Of a stretch of DNA of 20,243 bases, positions 1 through 7,928 are shown one piece after another. Both the position numbers and the translations under genes were made by a program. Position 1 is the first letter of the stretch. Every line of letters starts with the position of its first letter. The DNA lies in contig JAJYPQ010000028.1 in assembly GCA_021795255.1 (NCBI GenBank), positions 1 to 20,243 of the forward strand, in the 5' to 3' direction. This DNA comes from Pseudomonadota bacterium. GTDB taxonomy: Bacteria > Pseudomonadota > Gammaproteobacteria > Acidiferrobacterales > Acidiferrobacteraceae. The notes under the pieces are model-generated. The model had not been told where the DNA came from. It ran no database searches and saw nothing but the letters and a program-made list of their open reading frames with translations.

Positions 1-375
1 AGTGGGCAGCCGGCCGCTCAAGGGAACGGCACGGCGCGCGGGTGGTTTGCGGCCGCCGGGTTCCATCCGGTCAAAAAGTACATGGGGGTGTTTCGTTACA
101 GCACCTTCAACACCGAGAACCTTGATCCGGTGACCTATAGCTCGACGGTGCCGGTCGGGGGCGTTCCCGTGACCTATAACCATGGTCCGGAGTTCGGTGG
201 CGCAAGTGCCGTGAGTCTCGATCAGGAAAGCCTGGTCGGCGTCTATCTGGCGCGCAAGGGGGTGCGCTATTACGTGGAGTTCGACCATACGACGTACAAC
301 AACAGCACGTTGCCCGCCGACAATGCCGTGAGCGTCATGCTGAGCGTGCCGTTTGGCGTGCGCCTGCTCCACTAA
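1..375 (+). CDS. C-terminal part of an unidentified, possibly outer-membrane, protein
   Basis: The frame is open from the first base of the window, so the gene starts upstream; only the last 124 residues are visible, ending at a TAA at 373-375. The segment is rich in Tyr, Val, Ser and Thr with alternating polar and hydrophobic residues (for example VRYYVEFDHTTY, then VSVMLSVPFGVRLLH at the end). That pattern suits beta-strands of an outer-membrane barrel or another beta-rich secreted protein. The final residue is His rather than the aromatic residue typical of porins, so a barrel is only a suggestion. I do not recognise a family. A strong intrinsic terminator follows within 40 bases, so this gene is transcriptionally separate from the signalling genes downstream. 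Confidence 0.6.
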   Translation, partial: SGQPAAQGNGTARGWFAAAGFHPVKKYMGVFRYSTFNTENLDPVTYSSTVPVGGVPVTYNHGPEFGGASAVSLDQESLVGVYLARKGVRYYVEFDHTTYNNSTLPADNAVSVMLSVPFGVRLLH

Positions 376-413
376 CGGGGCATTCCACGAGTTCTCCTAG
401 AGTTGTCGGACTG

Positions 414-442
414 GGGGAGGGGCGACCCTCCCCATTTTTTTT
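414..442 (+). terminator. Intrinsic terminator after the first gene
   Basis: A perfect 8-bp GC-rich stem (GGGGAGGG at 414-421 with CCCTCCCC at 426-433) closes a GCGA tetraloop and is followed by A and eight T residues (435-442). This is a textbook Rho-independent terminator for the upstream gene. It also argues against an ATG at 443 being the start of the next gene. Confidence 0.95.
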
Positions 443-538
443 ATGGATGCCGTGAGTGGCCACGATCGCGCACGGTATCGGGCGGCGCGCGGCATGAATC
501 TGCAGACGAGGGATTTTATCGGGCGCCGCAGGTGTAGG

Positions 539-1390
539 ATGACGGGCATGGGTCGCCCGATCTTGTGGTGCTGTGTTGTGCTGGGGCTCCTCGGGGGGCC
601 TGTCGGGGCCACGGCTGGCCTTCGGCCGTTACGCTTTGGGGTTTTGCCTTTACAAAGTCCGGTGGCCTTGGCGCGGCTTTTCATTCCCTTGTGCGCGCGT
701 CTGGCCAAGGCCCTGCACCGTCCGATCGTGTTTGCCACCGCCCCCGATTTCCGCAGATTCATGGCGCGGGCCGAGAAGGGGCGCTATGACGTCGTGTTCT
801 TGAACCCCTATCTCTATCGCCGCTTACACGGTTATCGCGCGGTCGCGCGCATCAAGGGGGTGCCCTTCATCGGTTTGCTCATCACCCGCCGGGGACGCCA
901 CATCGGACCGCTTGACCCGCGCAACCTGGCGGGCCGTACGATCGCGTTCCCCGACCCGGATGCCTTTGCCGCCACCTTGATGGTGAAGGAATATCTGCGG
1001 TCGCACGGGGTGATCGTGGACACCGAGATGCGGCCTGTCTACCTGCGTAGCCAAGATTCGGTCATTTTGGCGGTGGCGCGCGGTCTTGTGGATCTCGGGG
1101 GGACGTGGCCGTGGTCGCTCGATCAGGAGCCGGCGGCGATACGCGCTAAGGTGCGCATATTGGCGCGTACCAAGCCGGGGCCCGAGATGCCGATCGCAGT
1201 GCGCGACAATCTCCCGCCGGCGACGGTCCATGCCCTGCAAGCGGCGCTCATCGGGCTCACCAAAAGCGCCGCCGGGCGCGCGATTTTGCAGCGCATGCGC
1301 ATACCGGCCGGGTTTGCCATCGCCACCCCCCGCGAATACGCGAACATCCCGCGCCTCTTGAATCCCTGCGCGGCGCCGGCTTCCCCATGA
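539..1390 (+). CDS. PhnD-like periplasmic substrate-binding protein, probable sensor input for the adjacent kinase
   Basis: A 283-residue protein of the PhnD/SsuA/transferrin-like periplasmic binding fold. Residues 1-26 form a signal peptide (hydrophobic run around WCCVVLGLLGG, cleavage near ATA-G). The mature part begins with LRFGVLPLQSP, a typical first strand, and has YDVVFLNPYLY near residues 83-93, a hallmark of PhnD-type proteins, then LAGRTIAFPDPDAFAA around 130-145. I chose ATG 539 because it puts the signal peptide at the N terminus and has AGGT a few bases upstream; ATG 548 is equally possible, and ATG 443 lies at the end of the terminator. The stop overlaps the kinase start as ATGA. 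No permease or ATPase gene is near. Binding protein, kinase and sigma-54 regulator in this order match the known AioX-AioS-AioR plan. The mature protein has only Cys52 and Cys277, and none near residue 108, where I recall the arsenite-binding Cys of AioX. The ligand is unknown. Confidence 0.85.
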   Translation: MTGMGRPILWCCVVLGLLGGPVGATAGLRPLRFGVLPLQSPVALARLFIPLCARLAKALHRPIVFATAPDFRRFMARAEKGRYDVVFLNPYLYRRLHGYRAVARIKGVPFIGLLITRRGRHIGPLDPRNLAGRTIAFPDPDAFAATLMVKEYLRSHGVIVDTEMRPVYLRSQDSVILAVARGLVDLGGTWPWSLDQEPAAIRAKVRILARTKPGPEMPIAVRDNLPPATVHALQAALIGLTKSAAGRAILQRMRIPAGFAIATPREYANIPRLLNPCAAPASP

Positions 1391-2772
1391 AGCCCTTACG
1401 CTACTACCAGACCTTTCGTTTCAAGGTCGTCGCGTCCATTACGCTTGTGCATCTCATCTTGATGTTGACGCTTGTGATCGTCGTCGTGCAGGGACAGGAG
1501 CGGACCATGGACCGCGTGCTGCACAAGAACGCCGAGAGCCTGGCGCGCATGGTGGCGATCGCCTCGCGGAACGCCGTGCTGACCGAGAACCTCGGGACCC
1601 TCCAGGAGATCGTGCGTTATGCGCTCCACAAGTCCGGCGTGCGGCGCGTGCGGATCACCAATGCCCAAAGGGTCGTCTTGGAGCGGCGCGGCCCCGCCCG
1701 TGTGCGGGCGCGGTGGCTTACGGTGCATCATACGATCCGGGTGGGCCGCTACCCGGTGGGTCTTGTCACCTTGAGCCTGTCGCGCTCGAGTGTATTGCGA
1801 CAGATGGCGGCGGCCCGCGACACCGGGCTCCTTCTGACGCTCGTGGCCTTGATCCTAGGCGGCGGGGCCGGCTGGCTCTTGTCGCGTCACCTCACGGGCG
1901 ATCTCGAGGGCCTGATGCGCGACGTGGGGCAGCTCGGCGGCAATGACGGCGAGGAAGAGCGGCGGGTGCAGGTGCGGCGCCATAACGAGGTGGGGGTCTT
2001 GAGTGAGGCCTTCAACGCCATGCTCGCGCGGCTGGCGCGCGCCCGCCGCCAGGCCGATATCGAGCGCCGCAAGCAGGCCGAATCGGAGCGGCTGGCCTGT
2101 TTGACCGAGACCGCCGCAGCCATCGTCCATGAGATCCGTAACCCTTTGGCGAGCATCGTAAGCGGGGTCGAGCTTCTGGTGGATGACAAGGGCATCTCGG
2201 AGACAGATCGCCACGAGTTCGTGGCCATCGTCCGTGATGAGTCCCGCCGTTTGAACGCGGTCCTCCAGAATTTCCTGAAATGGACGCGTCCCGCCGAGAC
2301 CTTGCGGGAGCCGGGGGACTTGAACGCGGTCGTGGCCCAGGTCGTGGAGATGTATGATCTGACATTGAACCGGGAGCACCGCCATGTGTTTCGGATGGAG
2401 TTGGCCGCAGACCTCGGGCCCGTGTCGTTCGATGCCGATCAGATCCGGCAGGTGGTATGGAACCTGCTCTTAAACAGCGCGGACGCCATGAAGAGTCCTG
2501 GGACCATGACGATTGCGACCGCGGCCGAAGAGGACTGGGTGTATATCCGGGTGACGGACACGGGATCGGGTGTGCAGGGCAGCGCGGAGCGCCTGTTTAC
2601 GCCGTTTTACACGACCAAGGCCGAGGGCACCGGGCTTGGGCTTGCGCTCGTGCGCCGCATTGCCAATGCCCACGGCGGCTGGGTGACCATCACCAATCTG
2701 TCGCCTGGCGCCATGGTCGTATTTGCCATTACGCGGGAGGAAGGCCGTGACCGACATACTGTTGGTGGATGA
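1387..2772 (+). CDS. Membrane-bound sensor histidine kinase (NtrB/AioS-like)
   Basis: A 461-residue kinase. TM1 spans about residues 13-34, a periplasmic region of about 110 residues follows, TM2 spans about 147-165, and a HAMP linker covers about 166-220. The dimerisation/phosphoacceptor domain has ETAAAIVHEIRNPLAS with the phospho-accepting His248. The ATPase domain has the N box NLLLNSADAM (359-368), G1 box DTGSG (391-395), F box FTPFYTT (404-410) and G2 box GTGLGLA (414-420), so all catalytic boxes are intact. No good ribosome site precedes the start, and the ATGA overlap with the binding-protein gene points to translational coupling. It should autophosphorylate and pass phosphate to the regulator encoded next. 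The periplasmic part could contact the binding protein, as AioS and TorS do with their partners; that contact is inferred. Confidence 0.93.
   Translation: MKPLRYYQTFRFKVVASITLVHLILMLTLVIVVVQGQERTMDRVLHKNAESLARMVAIASRNAVLTENLGTLQEIVRYALHKSGVRRVRITNAQRVVLERRGPARVRARWLTVHHTIRVGRYPVGLVTLSLSRSSVLRQMAAARDTGLLLTLVALILGGGAGWLLSRHLTGDLEGLMRDVGQLGGNDGEEERRVQVRRHNEVGVLSEAFNAMLARLARARRQADIERRKQAESERLACLTETAAAIVHEIRNPLASIVSGVELLVDDKGISETDRHEFVAIVRDESRRLNAVLQNFLKWTRPAETLREPGDLNAVVAQVVEMYDLTLNREHRHVFRMELAADLGPVSFDADQIRQVVWNLLLNSADAMKSPGTMTIATAAEEDWVYIRVTDTGSGVQGSAERLFTPFYTTKAEGTGLGLALVRRIANAHGGWVTITNLSPGAMVVFAITREEGRDRHTVGG
2736..2746 (+). promoter_or_regulatory. Ribosome binding site fixing a GTG start for the response regulator
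   Basis: GGAGG at 2736-2740 lies six bases before GTG 2747. Starting there gives VTDILLVDDE, the usual first strand and acidic pocket of a receiver domain. The upstream ATG at 2723 would add eight residues with no ribosome site, so GTG 2747 is preferred. Confidence 0.85.
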
Positions 2773-4099
2773 TGAGCAGGCGCTCCTGAAGATCCTCGCC
2801 CGTACGCTCGAGCGCGCGGGCTATGCGGTGGCGTGTGCGAGTTCGGTGGAGGCGGCCTTGGCGCAGGCCGCGGCCCAAAGCTTTGATATGGTGATCACGG
2901 ATCTCAAGCTTGCCTGCGACGATGATGGTCTCAAGGTGGCGCAGGGGGTGCGGGCGCTGCAAAGCAACATCGGGGTATTGATCGTCACCGCGTATGCCAG
3001 CGTGCCGTCGGCGGTCGAGGCGATGCGCGTGGGGGTCGACGACTATCTGATGAAGCCGGTGGAGACCCAGGAGCTCTTGCTGCGCATAAGCTCCATTCTC
3101 GAGCGGCGGCAATTAAAGCGCGAGGTCCAGACCTTGCGTTCGCGGTTACGCGCCGACAAGGGGACCGCGGTGATCGGCGAGGAGACCGGCCTTTCCGGGA
3201 TATTCGCCTCGCTCGATCGCGTGGCCCTATCGGATCTCCCGGTGCTCGTGCAGGGTGAGAGCGGGACCGGCAAGGAGCTCGTGGCGCGCGCCGTGCACGA
3301 CCGCAGCAATCGTCAGGGGCGTTCGTTCATCGCGGTCAATTGCGCGGCCATGTCCGAGCAGCTTTTGGAGAGCGAACTCTTCGGGCATGTGCAGGGGGCC
3401 TTTACCGGGGCCGACCGCTCGCGCCGCGGGCTCTTCGAGGAGGCGCACAAAGGGACGCTTTTTTTAGACGAGATCGGCGACATCTCCCCGGGACTCCAGG
3501 TTCGCCTCCTGCGCGTCTTGCAGGAGCAGGAGATCCGGCCGGTGGGGGCCAACGTCGGGCGCAAGGTCGATGTGCGCATCATAGCCGCCACCCACCGGGA
3601 CCTCGCGACACTCGTGCGCGAGGGCGCGTTCCGCGATGATCTCTATTTCCGGTTGAACGTCCTGCCGCTTACGGTCCCGCCGCTGCGCGCCCGCCGTGAC
3701 GACATCCCGGAGTTGACCGCGTATTTCGTGGAACGCTATTGCGCCAAGGCCGGCCGCCCGGCCCCGCATATCACGTCGGATGCCTTGCGCAGGCTGGGTC
3801 AAGCCCAATGGCCAGGCAACGTGCGCGAGCTGCGCAACGTGATCGAGCGCAGTCTGACATTGGCGGGGAATACCGAGGTGCTGGATGTGGAAGACATCCG
3901 TCTGGATCAGGGCGCGGTCGATTCCGGCCCCCCGCTTTTTGCCCAGATGAAGGATCTCGTGAGTCTGGAGGAGCTGGAGCGCCAGTATCTCGCCTATGTG
4001 CTGGAGCGCACGCAAGGCAATCAGGCCAAGGCCGCCGAGATCCTGCAGGTCGGGAAAAACACGGTATGGCGGCGGGTCCGCGACAGCAAGACCTCTTAG
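2747..4099 (+). CDS. NtrC-family sigma-54-dependent response regulator
   Basis: A 450-residue regulator with three domains. The receiver (about 1-118) has the acidic pocket VDDE, phospho-acceptor Asp52 (VITDLKL), Thr81 and Lys103 (MKP). The AAA+ domain (about 142-375) has Walker A GESGTGKE (170-177), the sigma-54 contact loop GAFTGA (217-222) and Walker B LFLDEIGD (238-245). The C terminus is a Fis-type helix-turn-helix (NQAKAAEILQVGKNTVWRRV). All key motifs are intact, so it should activate sigma-54 promoters when phosphorylated. It overlaps the kinase gene by 26 bases and starts with GTG. Length and architecture are standard for the family. The targets are not evident; only a weak -24/-12-like match sits upstream of the cassette. 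Confidence 0.96.
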   Translation: MTDILLVDDEQALLKILARTLERAGYAVACASSVEAALAQAAAQSFDMVITDLKLACDDDGLKVAQGVRALQSNIGVLIVTAYASVPSAVEAMRVGVDDYLMKPVETQELLLRISSILERRQLKREVQTLRSRLRADKGTAVIGEETGLSGIFASLDRVALSDLPVLVQGESGTGKELVARAVHDRSNRQGRSFIAVNCAAMSEQLLESELFGHVQGAFTGADRSRRGLFEEAHKGTLFLDEIGDISPGLQVRLLRVLQEQEIRPVGANVGRKVDVRIIAATHRDLATLVREGAFRDDLYFRLNVLPLTVPPLRARRDDIPELTAYFVERYCAKAGRPAPHITSDALRRLGQAQWPGNVRELRNVIERSLTLAGNTEVLDVEDIRLDQGAVDSGPPLFAQMKDLVSLEELERQYLAYVLERTQGNQAKAAEILQVGKNTVWRRVRDSKTS

Positions 4100-4117
4100 A
4101 AATCGGCTCACAGAAGG

Positions 4118-6640
4118 TCACGCAAGGACCGGCGCCCCGAAGTGGAATCCTTGACCCCAATCGATGCCAAGCGCAAGCAAAGCCTCGGCGGTCTCGGCGT
4201 CCTCTATGCCCTCGGCTATGGTCGTGATGCCGAGGTCGTGACCGAGGCGGGCGATGTCGCCGATGATGGCCGCCATGCGCTTTTCGGAGGTGATGCGCGC
4301 CACAAGCTCCTTTTCGACCTTAAGGAAGGAGACCGGGAAGTCCGCCAGATACAGAAACGATGAGTAACCGCTCCCGAAGTCGTCGAGCGCCACGCGAAAG
4401 CCATATTCAAGGAGCGGTTCCAGGTGGCGCTTGACGGCCTTGCGGTCGCGGAGCATGGCCCGTTCCGTGATCTCTATGACAAAGGGCGTCCCGCAGTCCC
4501 GGGTAAGCCCGGTATCGCGACCCCGGTCCCGGGCGTCTTGCAAAAGGGTGGCGAGTGTCTGGGCGTGTGCCAGCAGGCCCGCCGAGGCATTCACGAAATG
4601 CAGTATGGGCGCATCATGGGCCTTCACACGTTCGACGCAACGATGCATGACCTGAGCTATGATCGCCTGGTCTATGCGTTGCAGCTGGCCTAGATGCGCG
4701 GCGGCCTCGATGAACTGCCCGGCTTCAAGTACCGTTCCCTCGGGCAGGGTCAGGCGCGCCAGGGATTCGTCTGCGACCACCACCCCGTCTTTCAAAGACA
4801 CGATGGGTTGCGCGGCGGCCACGATCCGGCCATGGCCTAAGGCCTCCTCGATCTGCCCGCCGATAAAAAAGATGCTCGGACTTGAGTCGGCGCGACGAAC
4901 CCGGTCTCCACCCTCTTGCTTCGCCTGATAGAGGGCGGCATCGACCATAGTCATGAGCTCGGCTATGGTCTTGCCGTCGACGGGGAAGGAGGCCACGCCT
5001 ATGCTGGCGGTCACATGGAGCTCGTGGCCACCCACGACAATAGTGGCGCGCGCCAGTTGCTCGCGGATCCGCTCCATACTATAAAGCGCCGGGTCCGGTC
5101 CGGTATCGGGCAGCAGGCACAAAAATTCCTCCCCACCCCAGCGTCCCACGAGGTCTCCAAGGCGCATGGCCTCGCGCAGGATCTTGGCGGTCTGGATGAG
5201 AACCTTGTCGCCGATGGCGTGGCCGTAGGTGTCGTTTACGATCTTGAAGTGGTCGAGATCGATAAGCCCGAGACTGTAGGCTGCGTTTTCTTGCGAGCCT
5301 TGCGCGTGATGACGCGCCATCGCCTCCTCGATCATGTTGCGCCGGTAGAGGCCGGTCAGAATATCGTGCTGCGCGAGGTAATGGGCGCGGGATTCGGCGG
5401 CCTGCCGCAGTGTTTCCTGATCGAAGCTGTCGAGCGCAAACGAGATGTCTTCGGCGATCCGTTGCAAGAGATGCCGCAGGTCGTTGTCAAAAAAAGAGGC
5501 CTCGCCCGAAAAGACGCAGAGTGCGCCGTACACATGGCCGCCCCGTTTGAAGGGAAACGCCCCCGCCGACAGGCCCGCTTGCGCACCCACCAGACGGACG
5601 AGCCCCGCCTGTGCCTCCTCCGCTTGTTGCACGACCGTTTCTCCGGCCTTGATGGCGTCTTGTGCAAGCGCCAGTACCATTTTTTCGAGAGGTAAGACCG
5701 CGCTGTCTTGGGCCTCGGAGAAGGTGGCGACGATCCGCGGGATATTGGGGGAGGATTCGACCACGGCGATGCTTGCATATCGCAGATGCCCGTATTCCAC
5801 GGTGGTGCGGCAGATGCCCTCGAAAAGCGCCCGGGGATTGGTGCGGCAGGCGACGAGATGATCGACTTGACAGAGCGCCGAGTAGAAATCCGTCACATGC
5901 CGCAGGCGCTCCTCCGACTCTTTGCGTTCTGTAATATCGTGGCATATGGCGACGTGGTGTGTTATGGCCCCGGAATCGTCACGCACGACGCTTATGGTGA
6001 GCCATTGCGGGAAGATCTCGCCGTTCTTACGCCGGTCCCAGATCTCGCCCTGCCAGTGGCCGGTGGCAAGCACGCTGTGCCACAGGCTTAAGTAAAAGGC
6101 CTTGTCGTGGCGCCCTGATTGCAGGAGGTTCGGAGACCGGCCCATGACCTCCGATGTCGTGTAGCCCGTAAGGCGCTCAAAGGCGGCGTTGACCGCGACG
6201 ATACGATTGGCGGCGTTCGTGACTATGATGGCCTCAATGCTGTTATCGAAGACCGCGGCGGCAAGATTCTGTCTGTAGGACGCCTCGGCAAGCCAGCTTA
6301 TGTCGCGCAGGATCGCGACATACGCCCGCTTATCCCCCTCAGTTACGCTCGCCACACTCACATCCGCCAGAAAAGTCTCCCCGCTGAGGCGTTTGAAGAA
6401 GGCGCTGTAACAGAGGCTATCCGGCCGAGTACTGTCGGGATGTGGGCGGATGGGGGCGTCGGTGCGCCAACTCCGCAGGCTGGCCCCGGCCAAGGCCTGC
6501 GCTTCGCAGGCCAGGATGCGGCAGGCCTCTCGGTTGGCCGTCTGGATGACGCCTCGGTCGTCGAGAACGAACACCGCATCCGTGCTGAAGGCGAGCAAGA
6601 ACGCAAGCTTGCCGTGCAGGCCGGCATTGCCCTTGCGCAT
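4118..6640 (-). CDS. PAS-PAS-GAF-like-GGDEF-EAL cyclic-di-GMP turnover protein
   Basis: An 840-residue protein without membrane segments, so cytoplasmic. Two PAS domains (about 13-115 and 122-240) precede a GAF-like region (about 255-405), a diguanylate cyclase domain (about 420-585) and an EAL phosphodiesterase domain (about 595-840). The cyclase has DILTGL, an active-site GGEEF (502-506) and an RLGD product-inhibition site (493-496) five residues before it. The EAL domain has ESL instead of EAL (625-627) but fits the wider E-x-L-x-R form, and it keeps Asn684, EITE (723-726), the Asp pair 753-754, Lys774, Glu810 and Gln830. Both activities could therefore be functional. Start ATG 6640 has GGGAGG just upstream. 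The gene is convergent with the sigma-54 regulator, with 18 bases between stops and no clear terminator. The PAS and GAF inputs are unknown. Confidence 0.95.
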   Translation of the reverse strand: MRKGNAGLHGKLAFLLAFSTDAVFVLDDRGVIQTANREACRILACEAQALAGASLRSWRTDAPIRPHPDSTRPDSLCYSAFFKRLSGETFLADVSVASVTEGDKRAYVAILRDISWLAEASYRQNLAAAVFDNSIEAIIVTNAANRIVAVNAAFERLTGYTTSEVMGRSPNLLQSGRHDKAFYLSLWHSVLATGHWQGEIWDRRKNGEIFPQWLTISVVRDDSGAITHHVAICHDITERKESEERLRHVTDFYSALCQVDHLVACRTNPRALFEGICRTTVEYGHLRYASIAVVESSPNIPRIVATFSEAQDSAVLPLEKMVLALAQDAIKAGETVVQQAEEAQAGLVRLVGAQAGLSAGAFPFKRGGHVYGALCVFSGEASFFDNDLRHLLQRIAEDISFALDSFDQETLRQAAESRAHYLAQHDILTGLYRRNMIEEAMARHHAQGSQENAAYSLGLIDLDHFKIVNDTYGHAIGDKVLIQTAKILREAMRLGDLVGRWGGEEFLCLLPDTGPDPALYSMERIREQLARATIVVGGHELHVTASIGVASFPVDGKTIAELMTMVDAALYQAKQEGGDRVRRADSSPSIFFIGGQIEEALGHGRIVAAAQPIVSLKDGVVVADESLARLTLPEGTVLEAGQFIEAAAHLGQLQRIDQAIIAQVMHRCVERVKAHDAPILHFVNASAGLLAHAQTLATLLQDARDRGRDTGLTRDCGTPFVIEITERAMLRDRKAVKRHLEPLLEYGFRVALDDFGSGYSSFLYLADFPVSFLKVEKELVARITSEKRMAAIIGDIARLGHDLGITTIAEGIEDAETAEALLALGIDWGQGFHFGAPVLA

Positions 6641-6983
6641 AGGCTACCCTCCCTTTCTTATAGTTATCGCGCCGTTCCCGGCGGCCTACGGCCGAAACCG
6701 AGTTACCGCTCCGGCGGCCTTGGATGCTTGGCGGGCAGACGTACGCCCCGATTGAGTATAGACAAGGTCACAGAAGGTCGCTGTTCGCCTGTGACGGGCC
6801 ATAGCGGCGCCATGGGCCGCAGGAGAGCGGTTGCAGCGGCATGCGCACGAGACCGCCAAAGCCCCTCGCCCCTGCATCCAGGGGTGCGGGCGTTAAGACC
6901 TGGCGCCGGGCCAGGACGAAAAGTCTGCCTTCGGCGATCGTAACTTCCCTCTTGCCCCGGAGTCCTTTACAATGCCGCCCACT
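6641..6983. other. Gene-free stretch between the GGDEF-EAL gene and the tRNA
   Basis: No credible protein gene. On the minus strand the ribosome site GGGAGG of the GGDEF-EAL gene lies just above 6640, and TATACT at 6760-6755 is a possible -10 element for it, though I see no matching -35. A 6-bp hairpin with arms CCCCTG (6869-6874) and CAGGGG (6879-6884) has no T run. The tRNA promoter occupies the right end. Confidence 0.5.
6945..6973 (+). promoter_or_regulatory. Probable promoter of tRNA-Ala
   Basis: TACAAT at 6968-6973 is a good -10 element sitting 10 bases before the tRNA. A GC-rich discriminator (GCCGCCC) follows, as is common for stable-RNA promoters. The -35 region, TTCCCT at 6945-6950 with a 17-base spacer, is weak. 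Confidence 0.5.
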
Positions 6984-7059
<76 letters not shown>

Positions 7060-7092
7060 TCTTCTTGGTTATTAGCGCCTAGCAACGTCCAT

Positions 7093-7127
7093 GAACCCGC
7101 CTTAAGTGCGGGTTCTTCTTTGTTTTT
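7093..7127 (+). terminator. Intrinsic terminator of the tRNA gene
   Basis: GAACCCGC (7093-7100) and GCGGGTTC (7108-7115) form a perfect 8-bp stem with a 7-base loop. A T-rich tail (TTCTTTGTTTTT) runs to 7127. It ends the tRNA-Ala transcript. Confidence 0.93.
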
Positions 7128-7699
7128 ACGTCCAATAACGAGCAAAGCCATCCGTTGACGGTCGGGCGCTTGTGTGGGGAGTATGGCTGTTGTTCATGAA
7201 GGACCCTGCCCCCAATACGCACCGATCCCGCTATCGGCAACGCAAAACCGAAGGACTGCCCTGCCGACTCTCGGACGCCCCGCTAGCGCCGGTAACAGCA
7301 CCACCATCCTCTATGCCAGTACCACGGACCGCCCGGACGCCCTATATAAAAACAACCAGACAAGGCGACTGTTACAATAACCAATCCCCCGGCTATTACC
7401 ATTTTTGCTATTTTCCGATAATTACCCATTGCGACTTTCCTCGTTTTTGCCACGACCCGCTACTCGAGTACATAAACGAATGCGACTTCTCTCTAAATAC
7501 CGAGATATTACAAATAGCCTTAAAGTCGCAGACCGTCGTACTTTTTTGACACCAAAAAGAGATGTCCAGAATACCTCGTTTACGCATAGCGTGCGCTAGC
7601 ATTGTATGCCTGTGGCAACTCGGCGCGTGGGCTTGCTGACCCAAGTACGTATATCGAGGGTAGGCCTTGTTCCGTGCGACCGCACCCTATCATATCCAT
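7128..7699. other. AT-rich gene-free stretch, probable remnant DNA of an integrated element
   Basis: No recognisable gene. By my count, bases 7381-7560 are about 42% G+C, against roughly 60% or more in neighbouring genes, which suggests foreign origin. The octamer TGCGACTT occurs at 7430-7437 and 7481-7488, and its inverse AAGTCGCA at 7523-7530. A small hairpin with arms CCGAT (7222-7226) and ATCGG (7233-7237) is also present. A 21-base repeat unit shared with 8950 lies at 7361. Short open frames here match nothing I know and have no supporting ribosome sites. Confidence 0.6.
7361..7381 (+). repeat. Left copy of a 19/21 direct repeat (candidate att-like site)
   Basis: CAAGGCGACTGTTA at 7361-7374 is identical to 8950-8963. 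After two mismatches, ATAAC (7377-7381) matches again. The two copies bracket the integrase remnant and vapBC, about 1.6 kb apart. A chance match of this quality in a 20-kb window is unlikely but possible. Confidence 0.45.
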
Positions 7700-7928
7700 A
7701 AAGAGGTAGTCTTTATCGTTCGGATCACCCAAGCCTTTGACCGCGCCTGCCGGCGCGCAGGCATCGAAAACCTGCGCTTTCATGACCTGCGGCACGAGGC
7801 CACTTCCCGCCTCTTTGAGAAGGGATTAAACCCGATGGAAGTCTCTACAATCACCGGCCACAAGACTTTGCAGAGGCTGAAACGCGATACTCATAAGAGC
7901 AGAAGATCTGGCAAAGTTGCTGGGATGA
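7700..7928 (+). pseudogene. Decayed tyrosine recombinase (integrase), C-terminal remnant
   Basis: The reading frame around 7700-7894 gives a typical integrase C-terminal domain: [20 protein letters not shown], then [14 protein letters not shown] and ITGHKTLQ. The Arg of HDLRHE and the His of TGHKT are present. The catalytic Tyr, expected in a LKRYTH context, is Asp here (codon GAT at 7886-7888). Directly after the TH codons the frame is broken: shifting at 7895 restores [10 protein letters not shown] and a stop at 7926-7928, which is the usual family ending. The N-terminal DNA-binding half and the first catalytic Arg are missing; in-frame TAG at 7661 closes the frame upstream. The gene is therefore dead. 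It lies about 640 bases downstream of tRNA-Ala in the same direction, consistent with an old integrative element. Confidence 0.85.

Noticed and set aside
443..538. Extended N terminus of the binding protein from ATG 443
   Set aside because: The codon sits at the very end of the upstream terminator's T tract, and the extra 32 residues would bury the signal peptide.
4916..5695. Plus-strand open frame of 259 codons
   Set aside because: It lies wholly antisense to the GGDEF-EAL gene, whose domains are unmistakable, and it has no domain of its own. The same applies to the plus-strand frame at 6119-6943.
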